A stretch of DNA of 64,000 nucleotides from Scatosoma sp048465415 (GTDB taxonomy: Bacteria > Bacillota > Clostridia > Christensenellales > Borkfalkiaceae). The stretch is from assembly GCA_048465415.1 (NCBI GenBank), contig DBFWLO010000008.1:186001-250000 (forward strand), in the 5' to 3' direction. Positions 40,977 through 50,657 of this stretch are shown here, one piece after another. Both the position numbers and the translations under genes were made by a program. Below the pieces are notes generated by a model. The model was given only the letters and a program-made list of their open reading frames with translations, made no database searches and was not told the DNA's origin. The first letter of the stretch is position 1. Each line of letters starts with the position of its first letter.

Positions 40977-42371
40977 ATGGAAAGGATTCGGTTAAAGGAA
41001 ATTTATGCGCGTCTTTCAGAGTACGACGGAAAGACGGTGACGGTGGCGGGTTGGGCGAAGACCATACGCGACTCTAAGGCGTTCGGCTTCATCGAGCTCA
41101 ACGACGGCAGCTGTTTCAAAAATACGCAGATCGTTTTCGAGCGCGCGAACCTCGGAAATTACGACGAGATCGCGCACGAGAACGTGGGCGCGGCGCTCGT
41201 CGTGACGGGTACAGTAGTCGCGACGCCGGAAAACAAACAGCCCTATGAAATCAAAGCGGAATCTATCCGCGTCGAAGGGGAGTCCGCGCCCGACTATCCG
41301 CTGCAAAAAAAGCGTCATTCCGTGGAGTTTCTGCGCGAGATCGCCTATCTGCGTCCCCGCACCAATCTCTTCAACGCGGTATTCAAAATCCGCAGCGAAG
41401 CGGCGTACGCCATTCATAAATTTTTCAACGAGCATGGTTTCGTCTACGTGCATACGCCCATCATCACGGGCAGCGACTGCGAAGGCGCGGGCGGTATGTT
41501 CCAGATCACCACGCTCGACCTCGACGCGCTCGCGAAAGCGAAAAATTTAAACGGCGTGGATTATAAAGAGGACTTTTTCGGCAAAAAGGCGAACGTCACG
41601 GGCTCCGGCCAGCTGCACGGCGAAACGTTCGCGATGGCGTTTGCCAACGTCTACACTTTCGGCCCCACCTTTCGGAGCGAAAAGTCCAACACCTCCCGCC
41701 ACGCGGCGGAATTCTGGATGATCGAGCCGGAAATGGCGTTCTGCGATCTCCAAGGGGATATGGACGTCGCGGAAGCGATGGTGAAATTCATCATCGGCTA
41801 CGTCTCGGAGACGTGCAAAGACGAGCTCGCTTTCCTCAACCAGTTTGTGGATAAAGGACTTTTGGAACGCCTGCAAAACGTCGCGGAGAACGAGTTCGCC
41901 CGTCTTTCCTATACGGAAGCGATCAGGATCCTCGCCGAGAATAAGGACGAATTCGACGATAAAAATATTTTCTGGGGCAAGGATTTGCAGAGCGAACACG
42001 AGCGCTTCCTCTCCGAAAAAGTGTATAAAAAGCCGGTGTTCCTCACCGACTATCCGAAGGAAATCAAGTCCTATTATATGAAGCAGAACGCGGACGGCAA
42101 GACGGTCGCGGCGGCGGACCTGCTCGTGCCGGGGATCGGCGAGCTTGTCGGCGGCTCCCAGCGCGAGGACGATTACGAGAAACTCAAAGCGAGAATGGCC
42201 GAGTGTAACGTCCCGCCCGAAGAGTGGTATCTCAATCTCCGTAAATACGGCGGTACGACGCACAGCGGGTTCGGGCTCGGGTTCGAGAGAATGGTGATGT
42301 ATCTGACGGGCGTGACGAATATCCGCGACGTTATCCCCTTCCCCCGCACCGTTTCCAACCTCGACTATTGA
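40977..42371 (+). CDS. asnS: Asparaginyl-tRNA synthetase
   Basis: This class II synthetase charges tRNA-Asn with asparagine. The 464-residue protein has an N-terminal OB anticodon-binding domain (about 1-115, VTVAGWAKTIRDSKAFGFIELNDG) and a catalytic core with class II motif 2 (FGPTFRSEKSNTSRHAAEFW) and motif 3 (GFGLGFERMVMYL). It is distinguished from aspartyl enzymes by overall length and the insert in the core. No T-box is present; the leader is only about 70 bases. It begins the asnS-plsX-rnc-smc-ftsY unit. Confidence 0.96.
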   Translation: MERIRLKEIYARLSEYDGKTVTVAGWAKTIRDSKAFGFIELNDGSCFKNTQIVFERANLGNYDEIAHENVGAALVVTGTVVATPENKQPYEIKAESIRVEGESAPDYPLQKKRHSVEFLREIAYLRPRTNLFNAVFKIRSEAAYAIHKFFNEHGFVYVHTPIITGSDCEGAGGMFQITTLDLDALAKAKNLNGVDYKEDFFGKKANVTGSGQLHGETFAMAFANVYTFGPTFRSEKSNTSRHAAEFWMIEPEMAFCDLQGDMDVAEAMVKFIIGYVSETCKDELAFLNQFVDKGLLERLQNVAENEFARLSYTEAIRILAENKDEFDDKNIFWGKDLQSEHERFLSEKVYKKPVFLTDYPKEIKSYYMKQNADGKTVAAADLLVPGIGELVGGSQREDDYEKLKARMAECNVPPEEWYLNLRKYGGTTHSGFGLGFERMVMYLTGVTNIRDVIPFPRTVSNLDY

Positions 42372-42398
42372 GCGCATACAAACATAAGGAAAAAAATC

Positions 42399-43442
42399 AT
42401 GATCAAAATTATCATCGATGCGATGGGCGGCGATTACGCGCCCGAACAGCAAGTCAAAGGCGCCGTCGAGGCGCTCGAAGGGGACAAGGACTTTTCCGCA
42501 ATCCTCGTCGGGGACGAGGGGAAGGTGAGAGCGGAGCTTGCCAAGTATAAATACGACGCTTCCCGCGTCGAGATCGTGCCTACGACGGAGGTCATCACCA
42601 ACGACGACGTACCGACGAAAGCGGTCAAGACGAAAAAGGACTCCTCCACAGTCGTCGCTTTCCGGCTTCTCAAAGAGGGCAGGGCGGACGCGTTGGTGTC
42701 CTCGGGCGCGACGGGCGCGGTGCTCACCGCCGCGGTACTTATTTTAGGCCGGATCAAAGGGATTTCCCGCCCCGCGCTCTGTCCTCGTATTCCCAACGTG
42801 CGCGGCACGGGCACGCTGCTGTGCGACTGCGGCGCGAATCTCGAATGCAAGCCGCTCAACCTGGCGCATTTCGCGATCATGGCGACGGCGTACGCGGAAG
42901 CGGCGTACGGAATCAAAAGCCCGAAAGTGGGGCTTTTAAACAACGGCACCGAGGACCATAAAGGGGACGCGATGCACCAGGAAGCGAACGCGCTTTTGAA
43001 GGAGCTGACCTGCGTCAACTATACGGGCAACGTCGAGGGGCGCGACATCATGGTCGGCGACGTGGATATCGTCGTAGCCGACGGCTTTACGGGCAATATC
43101 GCCTTAAAATCGGTGGAAGGCTGCGGAAAAGCGATCAGCACGATCATGAAGCGGGAGTTCAAGCGGAATATTTTCTCGAAGATCCGGGCGGCGTTCGTCT
43201 ACGACATCATCGGCAAAATCAAGAAATCGGCAGACTATGAAACGATGGGCGGAGCGATGTTCCTGGGGCTTAAAAAAGCGGTGGTAAAAGCGCACGGCAA
43301 TTCCAAAGGCACGGGATTCGCGATCTGCGTGAGGCAGGCGGTGGAAGCGGTGCGCGGCGATATGGTGGGTAAGATCGAAAGAATGCTTTCGGAAGTGGAT
43401 CTCGACGTGGAAAACGCCGCGAAGGACGAGATTTCCGAGTAA
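42399..43442 (+). CDS. plsX: Phosphate acyltransferase PlsX
   Basis: PlsX makes acyl-phosphate from acyl-ACP for phospholipid synthesis; it is a peripheral membrane enzyme. The 347-residue protein starts with the family motif IIIDAMGGDYAPEQ and contains SSGATGAVL, RPALCPRIPN and ADGFTGNIALK. It usually lies before fabD/acpP or rnc; here rnc follows directly, with acpP missing from the usual place. RBS TAAGGAAA. Confidence 0.97.
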   Translation: MIKIIIDAMGGDYAPEQQVKGAVEALEGDKDFSAILVGDEGKVRAELAKYKYDASRVEIVPTTEVITNDDVPTKAVKTKKDSSTVVAFRLLKEGRADALVSSGATGAVLTAAVLILGRIKGISRPALCPRIPNVRGTGTLLCDCGANLECKPLNLAHFAIMATAYAEAAYGIKSPKVGLLNNGTEDHKGDAMHQEANALLKELTCVNYTGNVEGRDIMVGDVDIVVADGFTGNIALKSVEGCGKAISTIMKREFKRNIFSKIRAAFVYDIIGKIKKSADYETMGGAMFLGLKKAVVKAHGNSKGTGFAICVRQAVEAVRGDMVGKIERMLSEVDLDVENAAKDEISE

Positions 43443-43460
43443 GGAATCGGACGAAGAAGG

Positions 43461-44147
43461 ATGTTGGAAGAGAAAAGATCGCAATTTGCGGACGCGGAAA
43501 CGCGTCTTAAATATAAATTTCGCGACGGCTCGCTTTTGGAAACGGCGTTCACCCATTCCACCTACGCGAACGCGCACGGTACGGAGAGCAACGAGCGGCT
43601 GGAATATCTCGGCGACAGCGTTTTGCAGCTCGTCGTTTCCGAACTGCTCTATTTCCAGGAATCGGACGGCGGCAAGGGACTGAGCGAAGGGGAAATGACT
43701 ACGCTGCGGCAGACGCTGGTGCGCAAAGAAGCGCTGCTCGCCGCCGCCGGGCGTTTGGAGCTGGGTAAATACCTGCTTGCGGAAGGCGGCGCGGCGAACG
43801 TGGGCGATAAGACGATTTCCAGTCTGTTCGAGACGGTGACGGCGGCGATCTATCTCGACGGCGGCTACGAAGCGGCGAAAACGTTCGTGCTGACCAATCT
43901 CGAAAACACGGACATTCGTTCGACGAGAAATTATAAGGGGCTCTTACAGGAATGGCTGCAAAAGCGCGGCTGTCCGCACCCGGACTACGAGGGCACCAAA
44001 ACGGGCAAGGACAACAGCCCGGTGTTTGTCTGCACGGCGCGCGGCGGCGGCGCGGAAGCGGAAGGGACGGGCAGGAGCAAGGTGAGCGCGGAACAGGAAG
44101 CTGCGAAAAAGCTCCTGGAAATCCTGTCCAAGAACCGCGAATCATAG
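43461..44147 (+). CDS. rnc: Ribonuclease III
   Basis: RNase III cuts double-stranded RNA in rRNA maturation and mRNA processing. The 228-residue protein has the catalytic domain with ESNERLEYLGDSVLQLVVSE (about 40-60) and the second acidic cluster around ISSLFETVTAAIYLDGG, then a double-stranded-RNA-binding domain (about 155-225). It is complete. It may be the enzyme that processes RNAs predicted elsewhere in the window, such as the pnp leader hairpin or the sense/antisense duplex at 14.8 kb. Start 43461 is 18 bases after plsX. Confidence 0.97.
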   Translation: MLEEKRSQFADAETRLKYKFRDGSLLETAFTHSTYANAHGTESNERLEYLGDSVLQLVVSELLYFQESDGGKGLSEGEMTTLRQTLVRKEALLAAAGRLELGKYLLAEGGAANVGDKTISSLFETVTAAIYLDGGYEAAKTFVLTNLENTDIRSTRNYKGLLQEWLQKRGCPHPDYEGTKTGKDNSPVFVCTARGGGAEAEGTGRSKVSAEQEAAKKLLEILSKNRES

Positions 44148-44171
44148 AGAATAAGGAAAGGAGCGACGATT

Positions 44172-47100
44172 TTGGATTTAAAGGAAATACAACTGGTCGG
44201 CTTTAAATCGTTTGCCGATAAAACGACGATTCGTTTCGACGAAGGCGTGACGTGTATCGTGGGTCCGAACGGCTGCGGAAAGAGCAACGTGGCGGACGCG
44301 GTGCGCTGGGTGCTCGGCGAACAGTCGGCGAAGAGTCTGCGCGGCACGAATATGCAGGACGTCATTTTCGGCGGTACTTTGGAACGGAAACCCCTGTCTT
44401 TTTGTGAAGTGACGCTCGTTTTCGATAACACCAATCACATTTTCGATCTGGACTGCGCGGACGTCGCCATGACGCGCCGGCTGTATCGCAGCGGCGAGAG
44501 CAAGTACCTGATCAACGGCCAGCCGAGCCGGCTCAAAGACATCGTGACGCTCTTCCACGGTATCGGCCTGGGCAAGGAAGGATATTCGATCATCGGCCAG
44601 GGCAAGGTGGAGCAGATCATGAACGCCAAGCCGGAGGACCGCCGGCTCATCTTCGAGGAAGCGACGGGACTCATGGTCTATAAATCCCGCAAACAGGAGA
44701 TCGAGCGCAAGCTGGAAGATTCCAACTCCAATCTGTTCATCTACCGCCAGCGTATCGACGAGGCGGAGCGCCGTTTGGGGCCTTTGAGCAAACAGGCGGA
44801 CGCGGCGAGGGAGTTCAACGAGTATTCCGAGTCGCTGAAAATCAACGAGGCGAATACGTACATATACCGCTACGAGAACGCGGAAAACGAGAAAGATAAG
44901 TTCAAAAAGGACATCGCGGGCATCTCCGACGAGATCATCTCCCTGAACGTACAGGTGGAGCGGGTAAACCGCCAGTCGGAGGAAAACCGGCATAAGATCG
45001 CGGCGGCGGACGAGGAGCTCTCTTCGCTCAACGACCGGCGCGTGGAGCTTTCCGTCGGCAACGAGCGGAAGGACGGCGAGCTTAGGCTCGCGCGCGAGCG
45101 CATGCGTACCTATCGCACGCAGATCTCCGCGGCGGCCGACGTACTCGAAGAGAGCAAAACCCGGATCGGGGAGATCGACGACGCGGCGGCGCTCGGCGCG
45201 CAGAAGCGCAAGCGCGACGCGGCGCGTATCTCGGTGATCGAGAACGAAACGGACGTGCTGCGCTCGGCGGTCGCGGCGCTCGACAATAAAATCGAGGTAT
45301 TCGAGCGGCTGACGGACGAGAAAAGGCTGAGCCAGCTTTCTTCGGCGGAAAATCTTTCCGAGATCAAGAAAAACATCGGCACGCTTTCGGCGCGTAAGGA
45401 AGCGGCGCAGGAGCGCAGAGGAGAACTTACCTCCGCGCTCGATAAGAGCCGTCAGCGCAAAGAGCGGCTGCAAGACGAGTTGTCGGCGGTGCGCGGCGAT
45501 CTCAAACGCCTCAAAGACTTCACCTCGACGGGCACGCAGGCGCTCGAAGAACAGACGGAAGAGATGCGGGAAATGCAGCTCACCGTCAATAATTTCAATC
45601 AGGAACTCTTCAACGCCAACGGCCAGCTGGCGTCCCTTCGCGACAGTCTGGAACTGTATATCAGTTTAAAGAACCGTTTTGAGGGGTATAAAGATTCGGT
45701 GAGAAGGCTGCTCTCGGTAGCGAAGACGAACCCGGACGTGGGCAACCGCGTCAAGGGCGCGTTGGCGGACATCGTGCGCACGGAACAGAAATACGAAACG
45801 GCGATTGAAACGGCGTTCGGCGGCGCGATGCAGAACGTCGTCACCGCGAGCTCGGACGACGCGCGCTATCTCATCGAATACTTAAAACGCACCAACGGCG
45901 GCATCGTTACCTTCCTGCCCGTCACGAGCATGCGTCCGAAGCCGGACACGCGCGAGATCCAGCGCGCTCTCAGCGAAAAAGGCGCTTTGGGCGTGGCGAC
46001 GGAGCTTGTGCAGTACGACGACTATTACTATAACGTCATCAGCAACCTTTTGGGCAATACGCTGATCTGCGACAACATTTTCAACGCCAACGCGATCGCG
46101 AAGAAGTACGGTAACTCCTTCAAAATCGTCACGCTCGACGGCGATATCGTCATGACGAGCGGCGCGATGACGGGCGGCAGCCGCAGGAAGGACGCGGGCT
46201 CCCTGCTTTCCAACGAGCGCAAGATCCAGGAATGTAAGGAGAATATCGCCCGGAAGCAGAAATATATCGAGAAACTGAAAACGGCGATTTCGGAGAGCGA
46301 AGCGGCGAGAAAGGCGGCGGAAGAGGAAGTGGAAAAACTCCGCGCCAAGTACCAGTCCGCAAATACCGAGCAGGCGGCGCTCGAACAGCGCGAAGCCGCG
46401 GTGTTGCAGCAGATCTCGGAAGCGGACGGGGATATCGCCGTCTACGAAGAGGCTCTTAAAGAGCTCGAAGAGCGTTTAAAAGCGTTGGCGGACGAGGAAG
46501 CGAACTCTTCCCAGAGCGAGGAAGCGCTCAATTCCCTGCGCGCCAGCGCGGAAGAAGAATTGACGAGCCAGAAGAGCCAGTGCGAGCGCTTCAAGGAAGA
46601 GCGCGCGGAAAAGAGTAAAAAGCTCCACGATCTGGAAGTGGAGTACGCGGCGCTCCTCTCGTCCCTCGAAAAAGAAGAAGCGGACGAAAAACGTCTGGCG
46701 GCGGAGAAGGAAGAGCTTTTAAAGCGCATTTTCGACACGGAGACGGCGAAAGGAGACCTCGAAGAAAAGCTGCGCGCTCTGGAAGCGGAAGCGCAGGAAA
46801 AAGAGCTCACCGAGGAAGAGAAAAAGGCGGTGCAGGCGATTCTCGACAAGATCGCGGCGATCTCCGTGGAAAAGGAAGAAATCAACGCCCGCCAGCTCGA
46901 ACTCGAAGCCCGGAAAAACGCCTTGCAGGAAAGCATTACGAAACAATCGGACAAGCGCTATAAATGCGAGATCGAGATCAGTAAGATCGACACCAACCTC
47001 GAAAATATGCGCCTGAGAATCGAAGAAGCGTACGCGATGGACTACGAAGCCTGCCTCGCTCTCCGCGCGGAGAATTTCAATGTCGACGAAGCGGCGTCCC

Positions 47101-47768
47101 TGATCAGCGTATTGAAGCGGAAAATCACCATGCTCGGCGCGGTCAATCCCAACGCCGTCGAGGAATACGCCGAGGAAAAGGCGCACTATGACGAAATGGT
47201 GACGCAGCGCGACGACTTGCAGAAAGCGATCGAAGATCTGACGGTCGCGCTCGACGAGATCCGCGGCGAAATGCTCAAACTCTTCGACGCCGGCTTCAAC
47301 GAAATCAACGAAAACTTCAAAACCACGTTCAAGGAACTCTTCGGCGGCGGCAAGGCCGAACTCGAACTCGACTACGAGGAGGGAGAGGATCCCTTGAACG
47401 CGGGCGTGGAGATCGTCGCCTGTCCGCCGGGCAAGAAACTGACGAAAATCTCTCTGCTTTCGGGCGGCGAGCGCGCGCTGACGGCGATCGCCATTCTCTT
47501 CGCGATTTTAAAAGCCCGTCCCATGCCATTCTGTATCCTCGACGAGATCGAAGCCGCGCTCGACGACGCCAACGTGGACAGATTCGCTTCCTATTTGAAA
47601 CGCTTCTCCGAAGAAACGCAGTTCATCGTCATCACGCACAGAAAACCGACCATGAACCAGGCGGATTCGCTCTTCGGCGTGACGATGCAGGAAAAGGGCG
47701 TCTCTAAGATCGTCTCCGTCAAACTGGCGGAAGTGGAACAGCGTCTCGGCGCGGGTACGGTCGAATAA
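44172..47768 (+). CDS. smc: Chromosome segregation ATPase SMC
   Basis: SMC is the ATPase of the bacterial condensin, which loads at parS/origin regions and organises chromosomes. The 1198-residue protein has an N-terminal head with Walker A GPNGCGKSNVADAV (about 32), a coiled coil, a hinge around 510-660 (Gly-rich; GALADIVRTE and GAMTGGSRRK), a return coiled coil, and a C-terminal head with signature LSGGERALTA and Walker B FCILDEIEAALDDANV. Start codon is TTG 44172 with AAGGAGCG upstream. It lies between rnc and ftsY, the usual Firmicutes order. Confidence 0.98.
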   Translation: MDLKEIQLVGFKSFADKTTIRFDEGVTCIVGPNGCGKSNVADAVRWVLGEQSAKSLRGTNMQDVIFGGTLERKPLSFCEVTLVFDNTNHIFDLDCADVAMTRRLYRSGESKYLINGQPSRLKDIVTLFHGIGLGKEGYSIIGQGKVEQIMNAKPEDRRLIFEEATGLMVYKSRKQEIERKLEDSNSNLFIYRQRIDEAERRLGPLSKQADAAREFNEYSESLKINEANTYIYRYENAENEKDKFKKDIAGISDEIISLNVQVERVNRQSEENRHKIAAADEELSSLNDRRVELSVGNERKDGELRLARERMRTYRTQISAAADVLEESKTRIGEIDDAAALGAQKRKRDAARISVIENETDVLRSAVAALDNKIEVFERLTDEKRLSQLSSAENLSEIKKNIGTLSARKEAAQERRGELTSALDKSRQRKERLQDELSAVRGDLKRLKDFTSTGTQALEEQTEEMREMQLTVNNFNQELFNANGQLASLRDSLELYISLKNRFEGYKDSVRRLLSVAKTNPDVGNRVKGALADIVRTEQKYETAIETAFGGAMQNVVTASSDDARYLIEYLKRTNGGIVTFLPVTSMRPKPDTREIQRALSEKGALGVATELVQYDDYYYNVISNLLGNTLICDNIFNANAIAKKYGNSFKIVTLDGDIVMTSGAMTGGSRRKDAGSLLSNERKIQECKENIARKQKYIEKLKTAISESEAARKAAEEEVEKLRAKYQSANTEQAALEQREAAVLQQISEADGDIAVYEEALKELEERLKALADEEANSSQSEEALNSLRASAEEELTSQKSQCERFKEERAEKSKKLHDLEVEYAALLSSLEKEEADEKRLAAEKEELLKRIFDTETAKGDLEEKLRALEAEAQEKELTEEEKKAVQAILDKIAAISVEKEEINARQLELEARKNALQESITKQSDKRYKCEIEISKIDTNLENMRLRIEEAYAMDYEACLALRAENFNVDEAASLISVLKRKITMLGAVNPNAVEEYAEEKAHYDEMVTQRDDLQKAIEDLTVALDEIRGEMLKLFDAGFNEINENFKTTFKELFGGGKAELELDYEEGEDPLNAGVEIVACPPGKKLTKISLLSGGERALTAIAILFAILKARPMPFCILDEIEAALDDANVDRFASYLKRFSEETQFIVITHRKPTMNQADSLFGVTMQEKGVSKIVSVKLAEVEQRLGAGTVE

Positions 47769-47790
47769 AGGAAACAGTAAGGAGTCTCAA

Positions 47791-48687
47791 ATGGGTATCT
47801 TCGGAAAGCTCTTCGGAGCGCTGAAAAAGACAAAAGATAATTTCTCGGAAAAGCTGCGTATGCTCTTTTCCAAAAATAAACTCGGCAATGAATTTTACGA
47901 GGAACTCGAAGAAATCCTTATCTCTTCCGACGTTTCCGTCTCTACGGCGGAAGAAGTGGTGGAGCGCGTGAAAGAACGCGCCATCGGCGAAAAGCTCAAA
48001 GACGAGGTCTATGTCACCGAGCTGCTTCGGGAGATCCTCGCCGATATTTTGGAAGAGGCGGAAGTTCCCGAGCTATCCTATCCCTGCGTGCTCATGCTCG
48101 TGGGCGTCAACGGCGTCGGCAAAACGACCACCATCGGCAAATTAGCCAACTATTTCGTGTCTAAGGGCAAAAGCGTCACGGTGGCCGCGGCGGATACCTT
48201 CCGCGCGGCGGCGGGCGAACAGCTCTCCGTTTGGGCGGACCGGGCAAAGGTCAGAATCGTCAAACACGAGGAAGGCAGCGATCCCGCGGCGGTCATTTTC
48301 GACGCGGTATCTTCGGCGAAGGCGAAAAAGACGGACGTCGTCATCGTCGATACCGCCGGCCGTCTGCACGTCAAGGATAATCTCATGAAAGAACTGCAAA
48401 AAATGGACCGAGTCGTTTCCAGAGAATATCCCGAAGCGGATTTCTTAAAACTCCTGGTGCTCGACGCCACGACCGGCCAGAACGCCATGAGCCAGGCCCG
48501 CGTCTTCGACGAGGCGGTGGAACTCGACGGACTTGTGCTCACCAAACTCGACGGTACGGCGAAGGGCGGCTTCGTGTTCTCGCTCGCTTCCGAATTGGCT
48601 CTCCCCGTCATTTTCGCGGGTACGGGCGAGAAAATAGAAGACCTGGAAAAATTCGACGCCAAAAGTTTTGTGGAGGCAATCCTCTGA
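47791..48687 (+). CDS. ftsY: Signal recognition particle receptor FtsY
   Basis: FtsY is the membrane-associated GTPase receptor for SRP in co-translational insertion. The 298-residue protein is the short Firmicutes form without a long acidic domain: N-domain (about 1-90), then the G domain with GVNGVGKTTTIGKLA (about 109), DTFRAAAGEQL, DTAGRLH and TKLDGTAKGG. It is complete. It closes the unit; ffh is not in the window. A terminator at 48732-48790 follows. Confidence 0.97.
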   Translation: MGIFGKLFGALKKTKDNFSEKLRMLFSKNKLGNEFYEELEEILISSDVSVSTAEEVVERVKERAIGEKLKDEVYVTELLREILADILEEAEVPELSYPCVLMLVGVNGVGKTTTIGKLANYFVSKGKSVTVAAADTFRAAAGEQLSVWADRAKVRIVKHEEGSDPAAVIFDAVSSAKAKKTDVVIVDTAGRLHVKDNLMKELQKMDRVVSREYPEADFLKLLVLDATTGQNAMSQARVFDEAVELDGLVLTKLDGTAKGGFVFSLASELALPVIFAGTGEKIEDLEKFDAKSFVEAIL

Positions 48688-48731
48688 TAAAAAGAGACGG
48701 GCAGGTCTGCGATTACCGCAAAAGCAATTAT

Positions 48732-48790
48732 AAACGGGCACACCGTGTACGCAATGAGTTTTTCGCGTACCGGCCGCCCGTTTTTTTGTT
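48732..48790 (+). terminator. Terminator of the asnS-ftsY unit
   Basis: Outer stem AAACGGGC (48732-48739) with GCCCGTTT (48776 onward) and inner stem GTACGC/GCGTAC, then a long T run. Confidence 0.88.
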
Positions 48791-48825
48791 TTTTATCAAG
48801 AAGGGAGAGATTTTTGTTCGGAATA

Positions 48826-48854
48826 TTGACTTTTCCGGTAAAGTGTGGTAAAAT
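48826..48854 (+). promoter_or_regulatory. Promoter of the ABC-2 transporter genes
   Basis: TTGACT (48826-48831), 17 bases, TAAAAT (48849-48854). Confidence 0.75.
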
Positions 48855-48897
48855 AAAAGCACTATGAATTGTCCGCGGCGGCGGACGAAGGAGAACT

Positions 48898-49599
48898 ATG
48901 GAAAATATATTGGAGTGTACGAACCTGACGAAGGATTATAAGGGGCTCCGTGCGCTCAATAATCTGACGTTTTCCGTACCGGATACGGGGAGCGTCGTCG
49001 GACTGCTCGGCACCAACGGCAGCGGCAAAACCACCTTTATCAAAATGCTGGCGGGGCTTTTGGTTCCCACGTCGGGGCATATCTCGATCGCGGGCATGCC
49101 CGTAGGCACGGAGACGAAATCCATCGTCGCCTACCTCCCCGACAGCAATTTCCTCAACGACACGTTCAGCGTGGCGCAGGAAGTGGAATACTATCGTGAT
49201 TTTTTCGCGGACTTCGATCAGGATCGCGCCTGGAAAATGATCGACGAGCTCGGCGTGAGCAGGACGCAGAAAGTGCGCTCCCTCTCCAAAGGCACAAAGG
49301 AGAAGCTGGGGCTGATTTTGACGCTTGCGCGGAACGCCAGACTATATATTTTCGACGAGCCGATCGCCGGCGTCGATCCGGCGGCGCGGGACTATATTCT
49401 CCGCACGCTGGCCACCAACCGCGCGCCCGATTCCACGATGATCATCTGCACCCACCTGATCGCCGATATCGAGCCGATCCTCGATTACGTCCTCTTCTTG
49501 CAGGGCGGCAACATCATTCTGCAAGGCTTCGCCAACGAAATCCGTAAGGGCGAAGGCAAGACGATCGACCAGCTTTTCAGGGAGGTATTCAGATGGTAA
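48898..49599 (+). CDS. ABC transporter ATP-binding protein (YtrB/BcrA-like)
   Basis: The 233-residue ATPase powers the permease encoded next. Walker A GTNGSGKTTF (about 38-47), signature LSKGTKEKLGL (about 128), Walker B LYIFDEPIAGVDP. The Q-loop region reads AYLPDSNFL, without the Gln common in ABC proteins, a frequent state in this subgroup. The group includes transporters for antimicrobial-peptide resistance or cell-wall stress, but the substrate here is unknown. The gene overlaps the permease gene by 7 bases, so they are co-translated. Confidence 0.88.
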   Translation: MENILECTNLTKDYKGLRALNNLTFSVPDTGSVVGLLGTNGSGKTTFIKMLAGLLVPTSGHISIAGMPVGTETKSIVAYLPDSNFLNDTFSVAQEVEYYRDFFADFDQDRAWKMIDELGVSRTQKVRSLSKGTKEKLGLILTLARNARLYIFDEPIAGVDPAARDYILRTLATNRAPDSTMIICTHLIADIEPILDYVLFLQGGNIILQGFANEIRKGEGKTIDQLFREVFRW

Positions 49600-50651
49600 C
49601 GGACGAAAATAAATACTGGTTTGACGACGATGACAAAACCCAGCCCAATCCGTCGGAGCCCGTTCGCGGCAATGAGGACGGGGATCTGTTCGGCGAGAAC
49701 CCCGCGCCTGCGCCGGAACTGACAGCGCCTTCCGCGTCGCCCGTGTCCCCGTCCGCGCCGGACGATCCCCACGCGCGGCATTATCAGTCCGATTTCGCGG
49801 AGCGCGTCAATACGCCGCGGGGGGATCTGAATAAATCGGGGCGGATCAAGGCTCTGCGCGGCCACATGCTGAATAAGCTCCTGAAATACGACTACCGCGC
49901 GGTGTTCCGTTTTTTGGTTCCCTGCTATATCGTCGTCGTCGCGCTGGCGGCGCTTTGCTCGCTCTCGTTCCTCTTCACCAGGAACTTGGACAGCTATACG
50001 GTGCTCCGCGTCCGCTCTACGATCTACGCTCTGTACTCGATGAGTATTCTCGTGTGTGCCGGCGGCTGTACGATCGTCATCGCCACAAGGTTCCAGAAAA
50101 ATCTTTTTTCGGGCGAGGGATATCTGACGCTTTCCATTCCCGCGACTCCGGAAGAACATATTTTTTCCAAACTCATCAGCGGCCTGACGACGATCCTTCT
50201 CACGTGGGCGGTGACCGGTCTTTCTTTCCTGATCGTCGCTCTGCCTTATAGTGGGGACGTTCTTGCTTATGTGAAACTTTTCTTTGAAAATATAGGCGCT
50301 TTGTTTGCCGACTATCCCTTGGATACGACGCTTAGCCTCTTCGAACTGCTTTTGCTGGTTCCGCTCGCCGCGCTCGGATCGTTGGAGCTCATTCATTGCT
50401 GTATCTGCGTAGGCCAGATGTTCACGACGAAAAATCGTACCGGCGCGGCGGTCTTGTGTTTCTTTATCTTTACCGTTATCCTGGAAACCGTCGCGGTATT
50501 TTTGGCGACTATCCCGGGAATCGGCAGCTTTTTCAACGCGCTGGGCGATCACGGCTCGATGTGGTTCTTCATCGCTCTTCTCGCGGGCTTCGACGTAGGT
50601 ACGTTCTTTTTCCAGCGCTATGTGGTGAAAAAACGAGTGAATCTGGCGTAA
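49593..50651 (+). CDS. ABC-2-type permease with long acidic N-terminal extension
   Basis: The 352-residue membrane subunit pairs with the preceding ATPase. Residues 1 to about 95 are soluble, Asp/Pro/Ala-rich and probably disordered (YWFDDDDKTQPN at 8-19; then Pro/Ser/Ala repeats), an unusual addition. Six predicted membrane segments follow (about 110-130, 150-172, 195-225, 248-275, 280-305, 318-340), with the common ABC-2 pattern SGEGYLTLSIPATPEEHIFSK between the second and third. The call rests on topology and gene pairing. Its stop is 6 bases from trmD, so trmD may be read from the same transcript. Confidence 0.75.
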   Translation: MVTDENKYWFDDDDKTQPNPSEPVRGNEDGDLFGENPAPAPELTAPSASPVSPSAPDDPHARHYQSDFAERVNTPRGDLNKSGRIKALRGHMLNKLLKYDYRAVFRFLVPCYIVVVALAALCSLSFLFTRNLDSYTVLRVRSTIYALYSMSILVCAGGCTIVIATRFQKNLFSGEGYLTLSIPATPEEHIFSKLISGLTTILLTWAVTGLSFLIVALPYSGDVLAYVKLFFENIGALFADYPLDTTLSLFELLLLVPLAALGSLELIHCCICVGQMFTTKNRTGAAVLCFFIFTVILETVAVFLATIPGIGSFFNALGDHGSMWFFIALLAGFDVGTFFFQRYVVKKRVNLA

Positions 50652-50657
50652 AAAATA

